A stretch of 43,495 nt of DNA from Paludibacteraceae bacterium (GTDB lineage: Bacteria > Bacteroidota > Bacteroidia > Bacteroidales > Paludibacteraceae): NCBI GenBank assembly GCA_024689005.1, contig JAILDU010000008.1, positions 1-43,495 of the forward strand, read 5' to 3'. A program made the translations under genes and the position numbers. Positions 25,911 to 33,976 of this stretch are shown piece by piece. The number at the start of each line of letters is the position of its first letter. Position 1 is the first letter of the stretch. Below the pieces are notes generated by a model. That model saw nothing but the letters and a program-made list of their open reading frames with translations, did no database searches and was not told the origin of the DNA.

Positions 25911-26009
25911 GATTAATGTTGTTTTTTTTATTGAATCTAACCTCAGCCCTTACCCGAAGGAAAGGGAGAGGTCAAACTCATGTTAGTATCATTTTTTATT
26001 GAATCGCGA

Positions 26010-27440
26010 TTAGAAATTGTACTTGGTCATCAGTTGTACACGGTGGTTGGTGACCCAGTGGAGGTCGTTTTGTGCCAAGCCGTGGGTGTTAATGCCGCCC
26101 TTGCCGTAACGAACAGACGTGATCTCGTACTCCAGCCCGACTTGGAACTTACCGACCGTATAGAGCAGAGTAGGCGAGAGACGCCACATATTATTCATAT
26201 TGTTCGCACGCGGGAAATAGAACTTGTCAGCCTTGCCGTCACCATCTGCGTCGAGCAACTCATCCTTGGTGCCGAAATTGTGGACGTAGCCTGCGAACAG
26301 GATTCCCTGCAATTTCTGCGGATGTTTGTCCTCCTGTGCACCAACCTTGCCGCCATAGACAATGCTAATCCAAGACGAACTGTTGCGAGTAGGTGTGTAT
26401 TCCCACGAACCATCGGCATTTACAGCCTTGACGCCGTAACCGCCGTTGAGGTTCATGTGTTCGCCTGCTTGGGCAAAGATAGACTTAGCCTTGATGGAGA
26501 AGTCTCCGTTCTTGTACTGCAGGTAGATGAACGGCGAGGCGGTAGTGATGCGGTCTTTGACACTCACTTTGACTTCTGTGACGCCGTCGGAAGCCATGGC
26601 AGTACCCAAATGGCGTGGGCAGATACTCAGTACGTCAGCGCCGGCACGCATGAGGAAACCTTTGGTGTGGAAAGAGAGACCCAAATAACCTTCCGGCGTC
26701 TTGCTATAAGCCATGTACTCAGCTGATTGACCTTCCGGTCCGGTGGAGTTGTATTGCATCTGCCACAGACCTGCAGCGGTGAGAGTAATGTACTTGCCAA
26801 GGCGAGCGTCCATCTTAACTTGCGGGGTGCGGCTGAATGGTCCGAACGGAGCGCCCGAGTTGAGTGCGATAGCGTCGCACAGGTCCGCAGCCATCGGGTG
26901 CCAAGTCTGACCAACCAAGAGGTCAACGCGCGCAAAATCCTTGCCCATCTTGAGGCTGTCCCAACCGAGCGTCAGGTAAGCCTGACGCAGACGCAGTTGG
27001 GCCGTACCGCTCAGTTTGTGTGTTTGGCCGTTTATGCTATTGAGGCCGGCATAGAAATCGGCTTCAATCTTACCTCCGAACTCCGTAGAATGCCACTTAT
27101 AGCCGGTAATATTAAGTCCGACACGTGTGGTGAGCGAGAGGAAACGGAAAGTGCTCATCGCGTTGAGATCTTCGCGTGCGATACCGGAAATGGCGGCTTC
27201 AGCCTCCGTCTGGTTCCAGTTCTCATCCTTAGGCTGATAGTTGTACAAGTCGCCTGTACCAGAAATAGACTCTCGGCTGTCGTAAGCGAAATAGTTGCGA
27301 ACGAAACCGTAAACTTTGTAGTGTTGCTGCAAATGTGACTTGGCAGCCTCTTTCTTGTCTTGTTTGGTCGATGCCACCTCCTGTGCGGAGAGTGACAAGG
27401 ACAAAACAAAAACGCTCAATAATAATAGAATTTTTTTCAT
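26010..27440 (-). CDS. Outer membrane porin, DcaP-like
   Basis: The 476 residues have a signal peptide (LLLLSVFVLSLSLSAQ) and a short charged helical stretch (STKQDKKEAAKSHLQQ). A beta-barrel starting YGFVRNYFAYDSR follows and ends with a terminal strand VQLMTKYNF, finishing in Phe as outer membrane proteins do. The helix-then-barrel layout suits DcaP-type trimeric porins, some of which pass dicarboxylates. The position between two DASS carriers, nine bases after one, supports a role as the outer membrane entry for the same substrates. Substrate is inferred from context only. Confidence 0.7.
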   Translation of the reverse strand: MKKILLLLSVFVLSLSLSAQEVASTKQDKKEAAKSHLQQHYKVYGFVRNYFAYDSRESISGTGDLYNYQPKDENWNQTEAEAAISGIAREDLNAMSTFRFLSLTTRVGLNITGYKWHSTEFGGKIEADFYAGLNSINGQTHKLSGTAQLRLRQAYLTLGWDSLKMGKDFARVDLLVGQTWHPMAADLCDAIALNSGAPFGPFSRTPQVKMDARLGKYITLTAAGLWQMQYNSTGPEGQSAEYMAYSKTPEGYLGLSFHTKGFLMRAGADVLSICPRHLGTAMASDGVTEVKVSVKDRITTASPFIYLQYKNGDFSIKAKSIFAQAGEHMNLNGGYGVKAVNADGSWEYTPTRNSSSWISIVYGGKVGAQEDKHPQKLQGILFAGYVHNFGTKDELLDADGDGKADKFYFPRANNMNNMWRLSPTLLYTVGKFQVGLEYEITSVRYGKGGINTHGLAQNDLHWVTNHRVQLMTKYNF

Positions 27441-27449
27441 CTTATAGTG

Positions 27450-28850
27450 TTAAAACGGGAATAGCAAGATTACTCCATAAGCCAATGCGATACCGGTCAA
27501 GCCGACGATCAGACCTATTTTCATCATATCCGGAGTCTTGATCAATCCCGTCGAACAAGCGATAGCATTCGGCGGAGTAGAGATCGGGAACATCATAGCG
27601 AACGAGGTGGAAGCGGCGACGCAGACGAGCAGTGTGGTCATTCCGCCGAAGGCATCCAGACTCGGCATAGCAGCTCCAACGACAGCCAAGATAGGAACAA
27701 GCAGGTTGGCAGCCGACGAGTTGGCGATGAAGTTAGACAGCAACCAGCCCAGCAGACCTGCAATAATCAATACTACGATAGCCGACCATCCGCCGAACGG
27801 GATAGAAGCAACCATGGCTTCCGCCAATCCGGTCTTATTCAGCGCCGTACCGAGTGCAAAACCACCGGCAACCATCCAGAGAACATGCCAGTCAATCTTA
27901 GCAAAATCCTCGCGCTTGAAGATGCCGAGAACGGCAAGAACGGCGAACGGAATGAGGGCAATCACATTCGAATTGAGTTTGGTGATCTCACCAGTCATCC
28001 ACAACAGAATAGTGCCGAGGAACGTGATGGTGACAGCCCAGAAAGTCCAGTCTTTCTTGATATCACCTTCTATCTTGATTTCAATCTTGTCTGCCTTGAA
28101 CGGGAAGAAGAATCGGAGCAGGTACCACGCAAAAATGATCATAACAACAACGACCGGCACCATGCGTATCATCCATGCACCAAAGCCGATCTCGATGCCT
28201 GCGGAAGCCAATTGTCCGATAGCGATGGCGTTAGGAGGCGTACCGATAGGCGTACCCAAACCGCCGATATTAGCCGCGATAGGAATAGCCATGGCGAGGC
28301 TGATACGCCCTCCACCGTTCTCCGGCAAGGTCTTCAGTACCGGTGCCAAGAAGGCCAACATCATGGCTGCTGTAGCAGTGTTGCTCATGAACATAGACAT
28401 AATGCTGATGATGGTCAGGAATCCCAGCAATACGAACTTAGGCTTGTTGCCAAACGGCTTGAGGAGCACACGTGCCAGGTACAAATCCAAGCCGACCTTG
28501 CTGGCAGCAATAGCCAGTACAAAGCCACCCAAGAAAAGCATAATGACCGGGTCAGCAAAAGCTGCCATGATCTCCTTGAAATTGACCATCGCTCCTTGCG
28601 TCTCGTTGGCGAAACCCTTGTTGGAGATAGCGAGCAGGAGGAATACAATAGTGCTGACGGAAGTCGCCCAAGCGGGGATGATCTCGAACATCCACATTAA
28701 TGCGGCATAGACGAAGATGGCGATTGTACGCTGTTGGATAACCGTCAGTCCGTCGATACCGAACATCTCATTCGGCGCGAACCACATGAACAGCACCATC
28801 GCAATCGTTAATGGCAGCAAAACGCATAATTTTACGTTGAAGTTTTTCAT
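27450..28850 (-). CDS. DASS-family (SLC13) sodium/dicarboxylate symporter 2
   Basis: 466 residues, about 11-12 membrane segments, a paralog of the carrier at 23394. The first sodium motif is FMSNTATAAMM; the second reads FIANSSAANLL. IGGLGTPIGTPPNAIAI and PISTPPNAIACST are conserved. The differing second motifs suggest the two carriers are not simple duplicates in function. It heads the operon with the porin nine bases downstream and has a perfect promoter 50 bases upstream. Substrate (succinate, malate, tartrate or others) cannot be fixed from sequence. Confidence 0.9.
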   Translation of the reverse strand: MKNFNVKLCVLLPLTIAMVLFMWFAPNEMFGIDGLTVIQQRTIAIFVYAALMWMFEIIPAWATSVSTIVFLLLAISNKGFANETQGAMVNFKEIMAAFADPVIMLFLGGFVLAIAASKVGLDLYLARVLLKPFGNKPKFVLLGFLTIISIMSMFMSNTATAAMMLAFLAPVLKTLPENGGGRISLAMAIPIAANIGGLGTPIGTPPNAIAIGQLASAGIEIGFGAWMIRMVPVVVVMIIFAWYLLRFFFPFKADKIEIKIEGDIKKDWTFWAVTITFLGTILLWMTGEITKLNSNVIALIPFAVLAVLGIFKREDFAKIDWHVLWMVAGGFALGTALNKTGLAEAMVASIPFGGWSAIVVLIIAGLLGWLLSNFIANSSAANLLVPILAVVGAAMPSLDAFGGMTTLLVCVAASTSFAMMFPISTPPNAIACSTGLIKTPDMMKIGLIVGLTGIALAYGVILLFPF

Positions 28851-28901
28851 TAGTGTGTAGTGTTATAAGTTAAATTTAGTTGAGTTAAGCAAAAACAGCG
28901 G

Positions 28902-28933
28902 CAAAGGTACTATAAATATTGCATATATGCAAA
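28902..28933 (-). promoter_or_regulatory. Promoter of the DASS 2-porin operon
   Basis: On the minus strand TTTG (28930-28933), 20 bases, TACCTTTG (28902-28909). It includes the palindrome TTGCATATATGCAA at 28919-28932. Confidence 0.85.
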
Positions 28934-28993
28934 TTTTTTCGAAAATTTTTTATTTCTCTGCTATGTTTGAAAGCGCGTCAAGTGTTTGCCGAT

Positions 28994-29212
28994 GGAGTCG
29001 CTATCGTCTCGTAAGCGTCTCGTAAGCGATACGTAAGAGTGGCGCAAGAGTGGCTAATTGACCGCTGTATAGTCTAGGATTGATTCGATAAGGGTTCGAA
29101 GTTAGTTCGATATTAGTTCGATGTCAGTTAAGAGCGATAGGAAAAAGTTTCGATGAAACCGAGATAAAAACCCCGATAAAACCTCGAACAAACCCCGATG
29201 AAACCTATAATA
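28994..29212. repeat. Degenerate tandem array with 11-bp period (array 3)
   Basis: Units include CGTCTCGTAAG twice, CGATACGTAAG, AGTGGCGCAAG, then TGATTCGATAA, TAGTTCGATAT, TAGTTCGATGT, and later AACCCCGATAA, AACCTCGAACA, AACCCCGATGA. CG falls at 28999, 29010, 29021, 29032, 29043, then 29086, 29097, 29108, 29119, then 29174, 29185, 29196, with one-base slips between blocks. It sits between divergent promoters; no gene lies in 28934-29327. Confidence 0.85.
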
Positions 29213-29327
29213 ATTAAGAAGCGCAGGAACAATGATGCACCTTCAAGTCATGTCGGCGTGTCGGATCGTCAGAGAGAGCGCGAAAAAATGCAAAGTTTAC
29301 TTTGAAAATAAAAAAAATCGTCAAAAA

Positions 29328-29359
29328 CTTGCGTATATGTAAATTTTTTACTACCTTTG
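29328..29359 (+). promoter_or_regulatory. Promoter of the TPR-ribH gene run
   Basis: CTTG at 29328-29331, 20 bases, TACCTTTG at 29352-29359. The -33 region (TTGCGTATATGTAA) is a degenerate copy of the palindromic element. Leader about 45 bases. Confidence 0.8.
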
Positions 29360-29410
29360 CGGCGTTTTTGCGAAAAATACATAATTGAACAATAAAAATA
29401 ACATAATATT

Positions 29411-30100
29411 ATGGCAAAAAGTAAAAAGAATCAAGAATTTGAGAAGCAGGACGAGCAGCTTCAGGAAGTGAACGAGGCTCTGACCGGAGCAGGTAAATGG
29501 ATTGAGGATAACTCCTCACTCTTGAGTTGGATTGTAGCAGGTATCACTCTTGTAGTGATTGCAGTCATTGCTATCAACCAGTATGTGATCGCTCCGAAAG
29601 GTTTGGAGGCAAGCAACGAGAACGCAAAGGCCGTTGTTTATTTCCAGGCAGGTGACTTTGACAAGGCGCTGAACGGAGATGACGCAGAGTGCATCGGTTT
29701 TGAGGCAATTGCAGACGAATACGGTTTGTTCCAGCAGGGCAAATTGGCTGCGCTCTACGCAGGTATTTGCTATTATGAAAAGGGCGAGTACGAAGAGGCT
29801 GCCAAGTATCTGAAGAAGTTCTCTGCAAAGGACCTGACCATCGATCCTGCAGCCAGCCAATTGCTGGGTGACGCTTATGTTGAGCTGGGCGAGTATAGCA
29901 AGGCCATCAGTGCATTTGAGGATGCAGCAAAGTCTGGTAACGATTTGATTGCTCCGATGAGCCTGAAGAAAGCCGGTATCGTCTATATGCACGAAGGCAA
30001 GAATGCAAAGGCAAAGAAAGCCTTTGAGCGCATTAAGGCAGATTTCCCTGAGTCGAACGAGGCACAGGATATAGACAAGTATATTGCAGTAACAGAATAA
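29411..30100 (+). CDS. Membrane-anchored tetratricopeptide repeat protein (YfgM-like)
   Basis: 229 residues: a charged cytoplasmic N-terminus, one transmembrane helix (about residues 37-58, LSWIVAGITLVVIAVIAI), then a periplasmic helical domain with several TPR hairpins (for example AGICYYEKGEYEEAAKYL, LGDAYVELGEYSKAISAF). This layout is like YfgM/BamD-type helper proteins that assist envelope protein folding; the exact role is unknown. ribH starts one base after its stop, so they are translationally linked. Confidence 0.8.
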   Translation: MAKSKKNQEFEKQDEQLQEVNEALTGAGKWIEDNSSLLSWIVAGITLVVIAVIAINQYVIAPKGLEASNENAKAVVYFQAGDFDKALNGDDAECIGFEAIADEYGLFQQGKLAALYAGICYYEKGEYEEAAKYLKKFSAKDLTIDPAASQLLGDAYVELGEYSKAISAFEDAAKSGNDLIAPMSLKKAGIVYMHEGKNAKAKKAFERIKADFPESNEAQDIDKYIAVTE

Positions 30101-30101
30101 G

Positions 30102-30581
30102 ATGACAACTGATTTGTCAAAATATGATGCAAACCAATTGCCTAACGCTGACGTCCTTGGGCGTCAGCGTTACGGTATAGTGGTTGCGGACTGGAATAGC
30201 GAGATCACGTACGCGATGGCGCAAGGAGCAATAGATACGTTCCTTAAGCACGGTGTGCCGGAGGAGAATATTGAGATATGCCATGTGCCCGGAACCGTAG
30301 AACTGACCTTTGGTGCCAGCCGAATGATACGCGAGTTATCGCACCTAAGTGCGGTAATCGTAATCGGTTGTGTCATTCAGGGCGAGACACCGCATTTTGA
30401 CTATGTGTGCCAATCGGTGACCCAAGGCGTGTCAATGCTGAATGCCAAAGGCGATGTGCCCGTTATCTTCTCAGTGCTCACGGTACTCAATCAGCAGCAG
30501 GCATTGGACCGATGCGGCGGTAAACTGGGAAACAAGGGTATAGAAGGCGCATATACAGCCATCCGAATGGCTAACCTATAA
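30102..30581 (+). CDS. ribH: 6,7-dimethyl-8-ribityllumazine synthase
   Basis: RibH joins the ribityl pyrimidine with dihydroxybutanone phosphate in riboflavin synthesis, and forms cage-like shells. The 159 residues contain GIVVADWNSEIT, VPGTVELTFGA, the catalytic-His region GCVIQGETPHFDYVC, and PVIFSVLTVLNQQQALDR. The length is normal. No other rib gene is nearby. An unusually strong hairpin lies in codons 14-24 (30143-30172). Confidence 0.95.
   Translation: MTTDLSKYDANQLPNADVLGRQRYGIVVADWNSEITYAMAQGAIDTFLKHGVPEENIEICHVPGTVELTFGASRMIRELSHLSAVIVIGCVIQGETPHFDYVCQSVTQGVSMLNAKGDVPVIFSVLTVLNQQQALDRCGGKLGNKGIEGAYTAIRMANL
30143..30172 (+). other. Strong hairpin inside the 5' coding part of ribH
   Basis: TAACGCTGACG (30143-30153) pairs perfectly with CGTCAGCGTTA (30162-30172). 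The inner TCC/GGG can extend the stem to about 14 pairs. It begins 42 bases after the ATG and encodes the poorly conserved stretch NADVLGRQR. Confidence 0.8.
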
Positions 30582-30617
30582 ATCCAAAACACATAATCCA
30601 CTAAACACAAATCGTTC

Positions 30618-31871
30618 ATGAAAGTTTATAAGTTTGGCGGTGCATCGGTGAAGGATGCCAATGGTGTCCGTAACCTGGAGCGAATAGTCCGAATGGCGTG
30701 TAGCGGCGTGGCCGGCAGCGCGGATCTGATGGTAGTTGTTTCTGCCATGGGCAAGACGACTAACGCGTTGGAACATGTGTTGGAAGCGTTGGCGACAGGT
30801 CAGGAGAATAAGGCGCTGAGTTTATGGGTGGATATAGTAGACCAACATGTAGCCATCATGAAACAGTTGGGCCTGAAGCCCGGTGTGGATGTGCGGATAC
30901 AAGGCGAGATACCTTATGATCCCGCGTGTACGTACGATGAGAACTATGACCAGTTGGTTTCTCTGGGTGAGATTATGTCCACGCAGATTATAGCGGTCTA
31001 TCTGCTCAAGCAGGGCATATCCGTAGAGTGGTGGAACATGCCCAAGCTGCTTCGCACGGACGATACATGGCGTGAAGCGCAAGTGGATAATGCGACCAGT
31101 AGTGCAGTTATTCGTGCCGGTTGGGATCGTCCTAATCGTCCTCATGTGGTTGTGACTCAGGGATTTATTGGAGGAACAGCCGATGGTCGACGCACTACGC
31201 TGGGTCGTGAGGGATCGGATTATACGGCCGCGTTGCTGGGTAATTATCTGGACGCGGAGAGCGTGACGATATGGAAAGATGTGCCGGGAATATTGAATGC
31301 CGACCCGCGCTTGGAATCCAACACCATACTGATACCTCAAATGCGTTACACCGACGCGGTGGAGTTGAGTTATTCGGGTGCGCAGATCATTCACCCTAAG
31401 ACTATTCGTCCGTTGGAGAACAAGCATATTCCTCTGTATGTGAGACCTTTTGGCGATCCTACAGCCGCCGGTTCGTGTATCTCTGACGCATGGAAAGAGC
31501 CGATCAACGTGCCGGTATATATATGGCGCAAGAATCAGCTGCTCATAACGATGCGTGCCAAGGATTTGTCGTTTGTGATGGAAGATAGTCTGAACGAGGT
31601 GTTCGATATCATCCATCGTCATCGTCTGAAAGTGTCGCTCATTCAGTCGTCAGCCGTAACTATCTCGGTATGTGTGGACAATACTCGTTTTGTGCCGGAT
31701 GCAATCAAGGCATTGAGCGAGCATTTCCAAGTGACGTACAATGAGAATCTGTCGCTGCTCACAATCCGCGGAACAAACCCGGAAATATTAACTCGTGCCC
31801 AAGAAGGCCGAACCATTCTGCTTAGTCAGACCACGCGTAGTACTGCACGCTTTGTAGTCAAAGACGTATAA
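30618..31871 (+). CDS. lysC: Aspartate kinase (monofunctional)
   Basis: Phosphorylates aspartate, the first step towards lysine, threonine and methionine. The 417 residues open with the signature VYKFGGASVKDANGVRN. FIGGTADGRRTTLGREGSDYTA (substrate site) follows, and the C-terminal third forms two ACT domains (FVMEDSLNEVFDIIHRHRLKVSLIQSSA). No homoserine dehydrogenase domain is fused. ACT domains imply feedback by an amino acid, most often lysine or threonine. It follows ribH after 36 bases. Confidence 0.95.
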   Translation: MKVYKFGGASVKDANGVRNLERIVRMACSGVAGSADLMVVVSAMGKTTNALEHVLEALATGQENKALSLWVDIVDQHVAIMKQLGLKPGVDVRIQGEIPYDPACTYDENYDQLVSLGEIMSTQIIAVYLLKQGISVEWWNMPKLLRTDDTWREAQVDNATSSAVIRAGWDRPNRPHVVVTQGFIGGTADGRRTTLGREGSDYTAALLGNYLDAESVTIWKDVPGILNADPRLESNTILIPQMRYTDAVELSYSGAQIIHPKTIRPLENKHIPLYVRPFGDPTAAGSCISDAWKEPINVPVYIWRKNQLLITMRAKDLSFVMEDSLNEVFDIIHRHRLKVSLIQSSAVTISVCVDNTRFVPDAIKALSEHFQVTYNENLSLLTIRGTNPEILTRAQEGRTILLSQTTRSTARFVVKDV

Positions 31872-31890
31872 CACCTTATATATAAAACTA

Positions 31891-33003
31891 ATGGAACACT
31901 TGAAACAATACTTCACCATCGCCTATTGGCGCGATTTGGTGTGCTCTTTTGGCCGCGCAATGCGAACGCTCAAGTTCTGGCGCGAGTTGCTGATGATGAC
32001 CGCCGGAATGAGTGTCGGCGCCGCAGCAGTCTATTATTTCCTGATGCCGAGTCACCTCATCGTGGGTTCTATTTCCGGTCTCTCGATTGTGATCAATACC
32101 ATCATAGGCGGCAATGCCGATACGTTCTCTTATCTGGTGATGGGAATCAACGCTTTTCTCTTGTTGCTGGCATTCATATTGATTGGTAATGAGTTCGGTG
32201 CCAAGACGGTCTATACGGCCATGATTTTGGGTCCGTTGACTCAGGTGTGGGATCGTATTTATCCGTACACCAACTTGACACACAGAGTGATAGATAATCC
32301 TGAGATACTGAGCCAGTTGCAAGCCGGCAAGAGTGTGTTGGACGCGCATGGTCATCCCTATATACTGAGTCGCACGGGTGAGGTGATGGAACAAGTGAGA
32401 GACAGCGTCATGAGTGGCGGTTTAGGCAATGGAGATGTGTGGTTTGACCTCATCTGTTTTGTTCTCTTGCTGTCTATTTGTCAAGCGTTTCTGTTCCGCA
32501 TCAATGCTTCTACTGGCGGTCTGGATATATTGGGCAAGATAGTAAACAAGTATCTGCATTTCGATATAGGTACTTCAGTGGCCATCGGCGGGGTGATCAT
32601 CTGCTGCACGGCGTTCTTTATCAATGACTTCCGTATGGTGGTAATCGGTATCCTCGGTACGTGGATCAACGGCTTGGCTATCGATTATTTCACTGCATCG
32701 CTCAACAAGCGTAAACGCGTGTGCGTGATCACTAATGAGCCGGAACGAATACGTGTGTTCATCATCGAGAAACTGATACGCGGTTGTTCGCTCTACAAGA
32801 TAGAGGGCGGCTATAGCGGAGAAGAACATGTGGAGATACAGACCATATTGACGCAGGACGAGTTCTCCAGCCTGATGGCATATATACGCAACAACAAGAT
32901 ACATGCCTTCATCACAGCAGGTAACTGCTCGGAGGTATACGGCATATGGGCCAAACATCACAAGCATAACGGAAAACTGGAATATACTACAGAAGAAGAA
33001 TAA
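31891..33003 (+). CDS. YitT family membrane protein
   Basis: 370 residues with five or six membrane segments (DUF161 region) and a soluble C-terminal DUF2179 domain (about 275-355, CVITNEPERIRVFIIEKLIRG). Between the membrane blocks is an extra polar loop of about 60 residues (roughly 125-185), as in many Bacteroidota members. NASTGGLDILGKI is the family signature. The function of YitT proteins is not settled; transport has been suggested. It lies 19 bases after lysC. Confidence 0.85.
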   Translation: MEHLKQYFTIAYWRDLVCSFGRAMRTLKFWRELLMMTAGMSVGAAAVYYFLMPSHLIVGSISGLSIVINTIIGGNADTFSYLVMGINAFLLLLAFILIGNEFGAKTVYTAMILGPLTQVWDRIYPYTNLTHRVIDNPEILSQLQAGKSVLDAHGHPYILSRTGEVMEQVRDSVMSGGLGNGDVWFDLICFVLLLSICQAFLFRINASTGGLDILGKIVNKYLHFDIGTSVAIGGVIICCTAFFINDFRMVVIGILGTWINGLAIDYFTASLNKRKRVCVITNEPERIRVFIIEKLIRGCSLYKIEGGYSGEEHVEIQTILTQDEFSSLMAYIRNNKIHAFITAGNCSEVYGIWAKHHKHNGKLEYTTEEE

Positions 33004-33041
33004 TCATAATAAGGATAAAGACACCTTACATTAACATTTAT

Positions 33042-33941
33042 ATGACACCAACATTGTTTATTTTGGCTGCCGGCATGGGTAGCCGTTACGGAGGTCTAAA
33101 ACAGATTGACGGTATTGGTCCTAATGGTGAAACAATCATGGATTACAGCGTATATGATGCGCTGCGTGCCGGTTTCGGTAAGATTGTGTTCGTCATTCGC
33201 AAGGATTTCGAGGACGATTTTCGCCGTGTCGTATTGAGTAAGTACCAGGGCAAAGTAGCCTGCGAGATCTGCTTTCAGTCGGTGGACAAAGTGCCGGCTG
33301 GTTGCACCTATAACGAAGAGCGCACCAAGCCGTGGGGAACTAATCATGCCGTGCTGATGGGTAAGGAGTATATACACGAACCCTTTGCCGTCATCAATGC
33401 AGACGATTTCTACGGCCGTGAGTCGTACCAGGTGTTGGCCGATTATCTCAAGTCGGTAGAGGGCACCAAAGGTCAATACTGCATGGTGGGTTACCGCGTA
33501 GCCAACACGCTGAGCGAGAACGGAACCGTGAGCCGCGGTGTGTGCACTACTGACGCGAATAATTATCTGACCGACGTGGTGGAGCGTACCAAGATAGAAG
33601 AGAAAAACGGACAGATAGTCTTCTCCGAAGGAGACCAAGACACTCCGCTGGATCCGAATACACCCGTCTCGATGAATATGTGGGGATTCACTCCGGAGTA
33701 TTTCGATTATACAGAGGAGGCCTTCCGCGCCTTTTTGGCAGAGAAAGGCCAGGATATCAAGTCCGAGTTCTATATCCCCACGGTAGTCAACGATTTGGTC
33801 CGTTCGGGTAAGGTGAGTTGCAAGGTGCTCGATACACCCAGTAAGTGGTTCGGAGTCACCTATGGCGAAGATAAACCTCAGGTGGTGATGAAGATAAACC
33901 AACTCATCAACACAGGTGTTTATCCGGCTAAATTGTTTTAA
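33042..33941 (+). CDS. Sugar nucleotidyltransferase family protein
   Basis: 299 residues of a nucleotidyltransferase fold. The nucleotide-binding start is ILAAGMGSRYGGLKQIDGIGPNGETI, the metal site INADDFYG follows, and VSMNMWGF lies in the C-terminal half. Such proteins join an NTP to a sugar phosphate. The adjacent galE and manA suggest nucleotide-sugar supply; the actual sugar is unknown. This Bacteroidota group is often annotated only as nucleotidyltransferase. Confidence 0.82.
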   Translation: MTPTLFILAAGMGSRYGGLKQIDGIGPNGETIMDYSVYDALRAGFGKIVFVIRKDFEDDFRRVVLSKYQGKVACEICFQSVDKVPAGCTYNEERTKPWGTNHAVLMGKEYIHEPFAVINADDFYGRESYQVLADYLKSVEGTKGQYCMVGYRVANTLSENGTVSRGVCTTDANNYLTDVVERTKIEEKNGQIVFSEGDQDTPLDPNTPVSMNMWGFTPEYFDYTEEAFRAFLAEKGQDIKSEFYIPTVVNDLVRSGKVSCKVLDTPSKWFGVTYGEDKPQVVMKINQLINTGVYPAKLF

Positions 33942-33976
33942 TAGAGAATCAAAGAAAAAGTAAACAGCAAATAATT

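Noticed and set aside
27538..28710. 390-codon plus-strand frame opposite DASS 2
   Set aside because: Composition (Pro, Ala, Ser, Ile rich) reflects the complement of membrane-protein codons; no independent signals.
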